Positions 1 to 5,798 of a stretch of DNA of 7,312 bases are shown here, one piece after another (position 1 is the first letter of the stretch; each line of letters opens with the position of its first letter). The translations under genes and the position numbers were made by a program. This DNA comes from Candidatus Lernaella stagnicola (GTDB lineage: Bacteria; Lernaellota; Lernaellaia; Lernaellales; Lernaellaceae), in the NCBI GenBank assembly GCA_030765525.1, contig JAVCCK010000011.1:1-7312 (forward strand), given 5' to 3'. The notes beneath the pieces are model-generated. The model was not told the DNA's origin and searched no databases. It saw nothing but the letters and a program-made list of their open reading frames with translations.

Positions 1-1354
1 CTTCCAGTGCGGCGTGGATCATGGCGCGGGTGTGTTGGATCGGGATGCGGTGACCGGTGCCGAAGGGGCCCCCGGTCCAGCCGGTGTTGATCAGCCAGCA
101 GTCGACTTTGTGTTTGGCGATGCGTCGGCCGAGCAGTCGGGAATAAGTCGTCGGGTGCAGCGCCATGAAGGGTCGGCCGAAGCAGGCCGAGAAGGTAGCC
201 ACGGGTTCGGTGACGCCGCGTTCGGTGCCGGCGAGTTTGGCGGTGTAGCCCGAGATGAAGTGGTACATGGCTTGGTCGGCGGTCATTTTGGAGATTGGCG
301 GCAATACCCCGAAGGCGTCGGCGGTGAGCATGATGACGTTTTGCGGGTGACCGGCGCGGCCGCTGTGCACGGCGTTTTCGATTTGACCGATGGCGTATCC
401 GGCCCGCGTGTTGACGGTTAGCGAGTCGTCGTCGAGCCGGAGCCGGCGGGTGAACGGGTCGGTCACGACGTTTTCAAGCACGGTGCCGAATTGGTGCACG
501 CATTGCCAGATCACCGGTTCGGCCTCCTGCGACAGGTTGATCACCTTGGCGTAGCAGCCGCCTTCGAAATTGAAGATGCCTTCCTCGCTCCAGCCGTGTT
601 CGTCGTCGCCGACCAGTGAGCGATCCGGATCGGAGCTGAGGGTCGTTTTCCCGGTGCCCGATAGGCCGAAAAACAGCGCGACGTCGCCGTCGTGGCCGAC
701 GTTGGCCGAGCAATGCATGCCCAGCACCTTGCGTTGCGGCAGCAGGAAGTTCATCAGCGTGAAAACGGATTTCTTGACCTCGCCCGCGTAGGACGTGCCG
801 CCGATGATGATTTTATTCTCCGTGAAATTCGACACGGAGAACGCTTCGCTGCGCGTGCCGTCGACTTCGGGATCGGCTTGGAAGCCCGGCGCTTGGATGA
901 CCGTATAGTCGGGCGTGAAGTGGGCGAGCCGGCGCTTGTTGGTTTCCGGCAGGAAAAGGCTGCGGGCGAACACGCTCGTCCAAGCGTGTTCGGTGATGAT
1001 CCGCAGTGCGAGACGATAGGCCGGGTCGGTGCCGACGTAGACATCCTGCACGAAGACCTCTCGGCCTTGGAAATAGGCGCGCAGCCGCGCTTCCAGGATC
1101 CGGAATTTGTCGATGTCGAAGGGTTTGTTGTCGTCGCTCCACCAGATTTTTTTCGCGGTCGTTTTGTCGCGTACGATGTACTTGTCGTGCGGCGAACGGC
1201 CGGTGTATTTGCCTGTTTCGACCACGAGTTGGCCTTGTGCGCCGATACGCCCTTCATTTCGGCGGATGAAATGCTCGTACAGTTCCGCGGTGGGAAGGTT
1301 CCGATGAATGGGGCCGAGGTTGCGCAGGGCGCCCGTGTCGATATTTTTTACCAA
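1..1354 (-). CDS. pckA: Phosphoenolpyruvate carboxykinase (ATP), C-terminus cut by window edge
   Basis: This cytosolic enzyme converts oxaloacetate and ATP to phosphoenolpyruvate, CO2 and ADP, the first committed step of gluconeogenesis. The visible 451 codons read without interruption and carry the full ATP-PCK signature. The substrate-binding TGRSPHDK is at residues 51-58 (R53), and the metal ligands are K195 and H214. The P-loop GLSGTGKTT is at 230-238, kinase-2 GDDEHGW at 249-255 (D251), FNFEGGCYAK at 261-270, NTR at 315-317, YHFISGYTAKLAGTE at 364-378 and NTGWTGG at 423-429. Spacing of K195, H214, K236 and D251 matches the E. coli enzyme. E. coli PckA is 540 residues, so roughly 80-90 C-terminal residues lie beyond base 1. 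The start is TTG at 1354: an in-frame TAA sits one codon upstream (1358-1360), a good Shine-Dalgarno (AGGAG, 1363-1367 on the complement) precedes it, and the next in-frame ATG is about 200 codons downstream. All key catalytic residues visible here are intact, so the enzyme is probably active. It is transcribed divergently from the SGNH hydrolase gene. Confidence 0.97.
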   Translation of the reverse strand, partial: MVKNIDTGALRNLGPIHRNLPTAELYEHFIRRNEGRIGAQGQLVVETGKYTGRSPHDKYIVRDKTTAKKIWWSDDNKPFDIDKFRILEARLRAYFQGREVFVQDVYVGTDPAYRLALRIITEHAWTSVFARSLFLPETNKRRLAHFTPDYTVIQAPGFQADPEVDGTRSEAFSVSNFTENKIIIGGTSYAGEVKKSVFTLMNFLLPQRKVLGMHCSANVGHDGDVALFFGLSGTGKTTLSSDPDRSLVGDDEHGWSEEGIFNFEGGCYAKVINLSQEAEPVIWQCVHQFGTVLENVVTDPFTRRLRLDDDSLTVNTRAGYAIGQIENAVHSGRAGHPQNVIMLTADAFGVLPPISKMTADQAMYHFISGYTAKLAGTERGVTEPVATFSACFGRPFMALHPTTYSRLLGRRIAKHKVDCWLINTGWTGGPFGTGHRIPIQHTRAMIHAALE

Positions 1355-1360
1355 GGGTTA

Positions 1361-1369
1361 CTCCTATAT
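1361..1369 (-). promoter_or_regulatory. Ribosome binding site deciding the TTG start of pckA
   Basis: On the minus strand the sequence reads ATAGGAGTAACCC followed by TTG. GGAG lies six bases before the TTG at 1354, which is ideal spacing. With the in-frame TAA just upstream, this fixes the non-ATG start. Confidence 0.75.
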
Positions 1370-1423
1370 GTAGGTGGTACTTCGAACTATCCAGCAGCTT
1401 AACGGTGAGGCGTGGATCGCGGT

Positions 1424-1451
1424 GTGTCAAATTTCCGCTGCGCAATATGAT
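1424..1451 (+). promoter_or_regulatory. Candidate sigma-70-type promoter for the SGNH hydrolase gene
   Basis: GTGTCA at 1424-1429 (4/6 to the -35 consensus), a 16-base spacer and TATGAT at 1446-1451 (5/6 to the -10 consensus) point to a transcript starting near 1458, with about 40 bases of leader before the ATG at 1497. On the opposite strand the same bases (1425-1430) read a perfect TTGACA facing pckA, but I find no good -10 at 16-18 bases from it. The match is by eye only. In a GC-rich genome this AT-richer pocket of the 142-bp divergent spacer is a reasonable place for a promoter. Confidence 0.3.
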
Positions 1452-1496
1452 AAAGTGCGGATGGAAAGAAGACGCTCAAGGAGTCGGCACAACTCG

Positions 1497-2708
1497 ATGA
1501 AAAAGGTCGGATACTCACTACTTACGCTGTTGTTGGTCCTCGGATTATCCGAGCTTTTCCTGCGCGTGGCCGATCGTGCCTGGGGCGTCGCCGAACGCGT
1601 AAAAGTGACCGATTGGCCGCCCGTGGGCGATCGCGCCGGCCCCTACGAACCCCTGTCGCAGGCGCCCGATCCCTGCGATGACCCCCTGCATATTCGCCCA
1701 CCGGAGCTGACGCTGCGGCAAATCGGTGACAACCCCGAGGATCCGCGTTGCTTTCTGCCACGCGGCCACGCGTCCGGTGCACGGCGCAAGGTTTTCATCG
1801 TGGGTGGGTCGGCCGCTTGGGGAGACGGCGTCGAGTATGCCGACACTTTCGCGGCGCGCTTGGGCTCGCAATTGGGCGATACATGGAGCGTGACAAACGC
1901 GGCGCGCAACGGCGCGGATTCCCGGTCCGTGATGCAGGCCGTCAAGCACATCGTAGATTGCCAGGCCCCGACGGCGTTGATCATCCTTTCCGGCAACAAT
2001 GAGTGGCTCACTTGGCGTCACGAGGCCGCGCCGCCCCTGCGTTATCGCATCCACCACGCGCTGGCGCGCAGCTTCGCGTATCGGTATCTCATCGCCGGGT
2101 CCCGCCGCGTGCGGCGGCTTCGTCGTCACACCGAGGCGGACTCAGGTCGCGGGCGTTTCGATCCGACGCGCGGATGCGAGTCAGCGGAGCGAATGGAACG
2201 CGTCGCTGATTTCGACACTGAGGCCTGGCTGAAGCAGCGCCGCAATTACTTGACAGCCTTCGCGTTTCATCTGGCGCAAATCACCGAATACGCCGCGGCG
2301 AAAGGCGTGCGGGTGATCTTGTGCACCGTGCCGTATCGGCGGCGTTTGTGTCCCGCGTACTTTTTGCCTCAGCCCGACGATGACCGCGATGGCGCTGCTT
2401 CGACCTATTTTACGGGCGAGGAGCACCGGCTCGCGGGCCGGCCGCACGAAGCGGCGATGGCTTACCGGCGGGCGCGGGAGGGCATGGTCGGCAATCTGGG
2501 CGCGGTGTTGTCGATCAACGCGGTCATTCGGGAAATCGCCCGTGGTGGCGACACGGCCTTGGTGGATTTGGATGCGGCGTTTGTGCGCGCGGGCGGTGAG
2601 GAGATCGACGCGGACCGCCTGTTCCACGACTTCTGCCACCCCAACCGGGAAGGGCACGAACTTATCGCCGCCGAACTCTATTCGCTGTTCGGCAAATACA
2701 ATCCGTAA
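1497..2708 (+). CDS. Membrane-anchored SGNH/GDSL-type hydrolase or acyltransferase-like protein
   Basis: The protein has 403 residues from the chosen ATG. A basic MKK start followed by a hydrophobic stretch (about 6-23) forms a signal anchor or signal peptide, placing the catalytic part outside the inner membrane. SGNH blocks are visible in order. Block I is GGSAAWG at 103-109, with Ser105 as the presumed nucleophile. Block II is around NAARNG at 134-139, block III is GNNE at 166-169, and the C-terminal block V is HDFCHPN with Asp378 and His381 completing the triad. Residues 306-330 resemble one TPR-like helical hairpin before the last strand (LVDLDAAF, 355-362). SGNH enzymes cut or transfer acyl esters on lipids or polysaccharides; the substrate here cannot be told. 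The start at 1497 is preferred because AAGGAG (1478-1483) precedes it, although 13 bases away. ATG 1461 and GTG 1374 are in frame but lack a ribosome site. The 3' end overlaps the convergent glycosyltransferase by 31 bp. Confidence 0.85.
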   Translation: MKKVGYSLLTLLLVLGLSELFLRVADRAWGVAERVKVTDWPPVGDRAGPYEPLSQAPDPCDDPLHIRPPELTLRQIGDNPEDPRCFLPRGHASGARRKVFIVGGSAAWGDGVEYADTFAARLGSQLGDTWSVTNAARNGADSRSVMQAVKHIVDCQAPTALIILSGNNEWLTWRHEAAPPLRYRIHHALARSFAYRYLIAGSRRVRRLRRHTEADSGRGRFDPTRGCESAERMERVADFDTEAWLKQRRNYLTAFAFHLAQITEYAAAKGVRVILCTVPYRRRLCPAYFLPQPDDDRDGAASTYFTGEEHRLAGRPHEAAMAYRRAREGMVGNLGAVLSINAVIREIARGGDTALVDLDAAFVRAGGEEIDADRLFHDFCHPNREGHELIAAELYSLFGKYNP

Positions 2709-4156
2709 AAAGCCGTCGCCGCGATCTTCTCCGCACCGGGCGGCACGGGGACTCCCGCGGGTACGAGCAGCAAATCGCCTTTGACGGCCGGCTCGCCGCC
2801 CTGCCATTCCGGCCCATGATAAATGATGCGGCGGTCCATGAGCGCCAGTTCGAATTGCAGCGCGTCGTTGCGCGGTTCTTCCATCGACACTAGGTGTACG
2901 GTCGAGCGGGTGGCCGGCGGATAGCGCCGGGCGGCTTCCGCGACGATCGCCGACGCGGCCCGGTGGGCGGGCGGATGGCGGTACGGAGCCGTCGCCCAAG
3001 GGTAGGGTGGCGCTTCCAGGCCTGGGCTGAGGCGCAATGCGTCCACCAGGCGGGCCGGGGAATAGGGCGTGACCGTGTGGTAGGCGAACTGGAGAAAAGC
3101 CACGGCGACCAGTCCGGCGATTAACGGTCGCGCGCGTCGCAACTGCGCCAGCCCCATCGCGGTCAGGACCGCCGCTGCGGGCAGCAGGGGAAAGAGGTTG
3201 AGGTCTTTGCGCTTGGGCACGAGCGTCAAGACGACCAGCGGCACGACGACACCCAGAAGCAGGAACCAGCGCCCTTCCGATTTGTTTCTGAACGCCAGGA
3301 CCGTGCCGACGATCAACGCCAGCGCCAGCAACGGTCGCAGCACGTAGCCGCCCAGCAAAACCAGTTGGGTGATCACGTAATGAGGGTGCCGCCACAGCGA
3401 AACGTCGGCGAAGCGCGCTGATTCCTTGAAATAGTAGTTCTCGAAAAGCGCGCCGCTGACGATCTGCAGCAGCGTCACCCCGGCCACGAAAGCGAACACC
3501 GCCGCGACGACAACTCGTCCCCCGCGACCGCTGCGCCGGTATGCGGCCACGAGCGCCGCGCAGGTCGGCCCGGCCAACGCCAGGGCGATCAGCACCGTGT
3601 TGCTCGGCACGAACATGCCGTAAGCCGCCACGACGATCAGCGCTCCGGCCAGCGCCCAGCCCCATATCCAACCGCGCGCGGCGCGCCACAACGCCCACAG
3701 CGCCCAGGCCGCCGCGGCCGTCGCCAAAGGCAAGTCGGAATACAGACGCGACATGCCGTACGCGGCGGGCATGAAGGAAAACAGCGTTGCCGCCGACAGG
3801 CCGGTCCATGAGTCACGCAACGCTCGACCCAGGCAGAAGACGCCGAGGATCGCGATCAAGAAAAAGAAAGTGTGGACGAACGTGACCGACAAGTAGGACG
3901 GTCCCAGCAGCCGCACGAAAAACGACGACAGCGGATACACGAAGCTGTCGGGTTGACCCCAAGCCCCGTCGCCGGGCAGATCGAGCGCGTGATCGAGCGC
4001 CTGAAACAGGTGGTTGTGCGGCAGCCCGATTTCCACCGACGTCGTTTGCGCCAACCAGATGAGGTTGGTCGCCACGTGCAGCGCCAGCAGGGCGGCAAGT
4101 AGGGCCAGGGGCCGGCGATCGGTCGTTTGACGGGGCTGGATCATCGCGGCCATCAT
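2678..4156 (-). CDS. GT-C-like integral membrane glycosyltransferase (GT39/GT83/ArnT-like)
   Basis: A 492-residue multi-pass membrane protein with the layout of enzymes that move sugars from polyprenyl-phosphate donors on the periplasmic side of the inner membrane. The first helix is at about 17-37. It is followed by an external loop (38-80) containing PDSFVYPLSSFF, and then by many further hydrophobic segments up to about 360. SRLYSDLPLATAAA at 136-149 fits the family pattern R-x-Y-x-x-D-x-P-L. VPKRKDLNLFPLLPAAA at 313-329 fits the K-R...(Y/F)-x-L-x-P-A pattern near the last helices. A soluble tail follows (361-492). The first loop reads GLPHNHLFQAL where the divergent neighbour has GQDETHHYLRGL, so the usual acidic catalytic pair is not at that position. 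Acceptor and sugar are unknown. The start is uncertain: ATG 4156, 4144 and 4219 are all in frame with no clear Shine-Dalgarno. 4156 is preferred because it leaves a short N-tail and does not run into the divergent gene. The open frame continues to 4585, but that part is antisense noise. Confidence 0.8.
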   Translation of the reverse strand: MMAAMIQPRQTTDRRPLALLAALLALHVATNLIWLAQTTSVEIGLPHNHLFQALDHALDLPGDGAWGQPDSFVYPLSSFFVRLLGPSYLSVTFVHTFFFLIAILGVFCLGRALRDSWTGLSAATLFSFMPAAYGMSRLYSDLPLATAAAAWALWALWRAARGWIWGWALAGALIVVAAYGMFVPSNTVLIALALAGPTCAALVAAYRRSGRGGRVVVAAVFAFVAGVTLLQIVSGALFENYYFKESARFADVSLWRHPHYVITQLVLLGGYVLRPLLALALIVGTVLAFRNKSEGRWFLLLGVVVPLVVLTLVPKRKDLNLFPLLPAAAVLTAMGLAQLRRARPLIAGLVAVAFLQFAYHTVTPYSPARLVDALRLSPGLEAPPYPWATAPYRHPPAHRAASAIVAEAARRYPPATRSTVHLVSMEEPRNDALQFELALMDRRIIYHGPEWQGGEPAVKGDLLLVPAGVPVPPGAEKIAATAFYGLYLPNSE

Positions 4157-4158
4157 AA

Positions 4159-4187
4159 TTGAAAGCGAAGCGCCGTCCAACAACAAT
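4159..4187 (+). promoter_or_regulatory. Weak promoter candidate in the 51-bp divergent spacer
   Basis: TTGAAA at 4159-4164, a 17-base spacer and AACAAT at 4182-4187 give 9 of 12 matches to a sigma-70 promoter. Transcription would start near 4194, with a leader of only about 14 bases before ATG 4208. The spacer between the two divergent glycosyltransferase genes holds no better candidate that I can see on either strand. Confidence 0.22.
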
Positions 4188-4207
4188 GCCTTGGGGGCTT
4201 CCACGGT

Positions 4208-5798
4208 ATGACCGAGCATCGCGCCGCCACCCGCCGCACTTGGATTGCGGTCGTGATTCTGCTGCTGCTGGCCGGATCGCTCAACGCCCTGTGGCTGGCG
4301 CAACACCCGTACGCCTGCGGCGGTCAAGATGAAACCCACCACTACCTGCGCGGCCTGCTCGTGAATCAAAACATGTGGGATTCGAAAAGCACGCTGTTTC
4401 AGGAGCCCGACGTCGAATGGATGGCATGGTGGCCGCCGCTCACGTACTTCGCCTCCGCGCTGGTGATGAAGCTGCTGGGTCGCGCGCAATGGGCCATGGC
4501 GCTGACCGGCACCTTCTTCTGGATGGCGACGTTGTTGTTCGCCTTCGGCATCGCCCGGCGTCTCGGCGACGACCGCGACGGCCATCGCGGCATTGCTGTT
4601 TTGGCCGATCCTGCTGAGCTATTCGCGCCAGTACAACCTGGAGATGGGTTTGGTCGCCACGGCGGCGGGGGCGAATTATTTCTTACTCGCCTCGGACGGC
4701 TTTGCGCGACGGCCCGCGACACTCGCGTTCGGTTTGCTGTGCGGCCTCGGTCTGCTGGCGAAGATCACGTTCCCCGTTTTCATCGCCCGGTCGTTGATCG
4801 TCGTGTTGGCGCAGCACCGGCGCGACTTCGACGCCCGCCGCGGGTTGTGGCTGGCCGGCGCGTTGGTGTTGGCGGCTGCCGTGGCGGCGTTTTGGTACCT
4901 GCCGCGTTTGGAGCATATCGGTCGCGCGTTGCTGCTGCACGTTGTGGGGTACAACCGTGAGTTCGGGCCGGGGCAGGCGGAGAGCGGCGCGCCCCTGCTC
5001 GTGGACGCGGCGGGCAAATGGGGACCGGTCGGCGTTGTGTATTTCCTCGCGGCGCTGGCCGCGTATCCGTTGTTCCGCGACCGCAAGTGGCTGCCGGTTT
5101 GGGTCTGGATGCTCGTCCCGATCTTCGTGTTTGTGATCGCCCCCAGCGATATCGTGCGATTCGCGTTGGCCGCCACGCCGGCGATGGCCGTGTTGGCCGT
5201 TGTTTTCGCGCGACGCGTCTTGCGGGGGCGAAAAGTACTGACTGTTTTGGTGATCGTGGCGTGGGGCGGGTTGGCGGCGGCGTCGACGATCCTGGCCTCG
5301 CAGCAGATGTGGCGGCTGCCGAATGCAAGTGCGGATTCGGCGCGAATTCTGCGGGCGGTCGATTCACCGGCGCCGCGCGTTTGTTACGTGCAGCATTCCG
5401 CCGATACGGACTTCAACGAGGAGCACCTGCGCTTTCTGCTGCGACTACACGAGCCGCGGCTTGCTTTTGCGCCCTTCGGACCGGGCACGTTTCACATCCA
5501 GCATTACGAGCGCTTGGTCGACTGTTTCCGGCGGGGAGGGGCCGTGCTCTTTCGCGGTGGCGAACACGACCTTGCGTGGCCGTCGCGCGCCGTGCTCAGG
5601 GACATCGTCGTTGGGGCGGACAAGCACGCGTTGCGTCAGGATCAAGGGCTGGCCAAAGGCCTGTTCCCACCGGACTTCACGTTTGCCGATTGGCCCGACA
5701 CGCCCCCGGACGGCTACGAAAAGGCGGACGGCATTGGGTACCGGGTCGAGGACGGGCCGCCGATCGAATTTACATTGTTCGCGCCGCGCGGCGATTAG
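4208..5798 (+). CDS. GT-C-like membrane glycosyltransferase, interrupted by a +1 frameshift
   Basis: Two open frames together make one protein of about 529 residues. The 5' part starts at ATG 4208 and is meaningful up to about 4573 (122 codons). It has a signal-anchor helix (12-31), an external loop with GGQDETHHYLRG (38-49) whose Asp41/Glu42 sit where GT-C enzymes keep a catalytic acid, the WWPPLTYF loop motif (74-81), and helices up to FGIARRLGDD. The coherent sequence then continues one base later in another frame (ATAIAALLFWPILLSYSR...), which runs to the TAG at 5796-5798. That part is 401 codons if counted from TTG 4593, which lies inside a helix and has no ribosome site. It holds further membrane segments, SDIVRFALAATPAMAV (matching the late GT-C pattern) and a soluble tail of about 140 residues. 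Function is inferred as transfer of a polyprenyl-phosphate-linked sugar outside the inner membrane; donor and acceptor are unknown. It is divergent from, and apparently related to, the glycosyltransferase ending at 2678, and overlaps the next gene's stop by 4 bp. Confidence 0.75.
4545..4592 (+). other. Frameshift site within the second glycosyltransferase
   Basis: The upstream frame gives family-like sequence through ARRLGDD (ending 4573), then turns into arginine/glycine/aspartate-rich nonsense that stays open to 4960. Skipping the C at 4574 gives ATAIAALLFW and restores a normal membrane helix. The shift must lie after 4505, because the downstream frame has a TGA at 4503-4505. Local sequence is a GC-rich GAC/GCG run (GGCGACGACCGCGACGG) where a one-base sequencing or replication error is easy. 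I see no slippery heptamer or strong stimulatory structure, so programmed shifting is unlikely. Confidence 0.75.

Larger units (their letters stand above)
1355..1496. other. Divergent intergenic region between pckA and the SGNH hydrolase gene
   Basis: This 142-bp spacer must carry the start signals for both genes. It is richer in A and T than its surroundings around 1428-1456. It holds the pckA ribosome site, the AAGGAG at 1478-1483 for the hydrolase, and the weak plus-strand promoter. I see no clear palindromic operator or riboswitch-like structure. Confidence 0.6.

Noticed and set aside
692-1402. A 236-codon plus-strand open frame
   Set aside because: It is antisense to pckA, whose conserved motifs cover this whole stretch.
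2181-3809. A 542-codon open frame on the minus strand
   Set aside because: It is very rich in Arg, Gly and Ala, has no coherent domain, and lies in a different frame over the glycosyltransferase and the hydrolase. It is open only because of high GC.
4259-4270. Four CTG repeats
   Set aside because: They encode leucines of the first membrane helix of the second glycosyltransferase, which is ordinary for a signal anchor.
4157-4585. N-terminal extension of the minus-strand glycosyltransferase by up to 143 codons
   Set aside because: The extension is Gln/Arg/His-rich, lies antisense to the 5' part of the plus-strand glycosyltransferase, and places extra sequence before a normal first helix.
4560-4600. 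Programmed ribosomal frameshift
   Set aside because: No X-XXY-YYZ slippery sequence, no rare-codon or stop-codon pause at the shift, and no strong downstream hairpin is visible. A mutation or sequence error is simpler.
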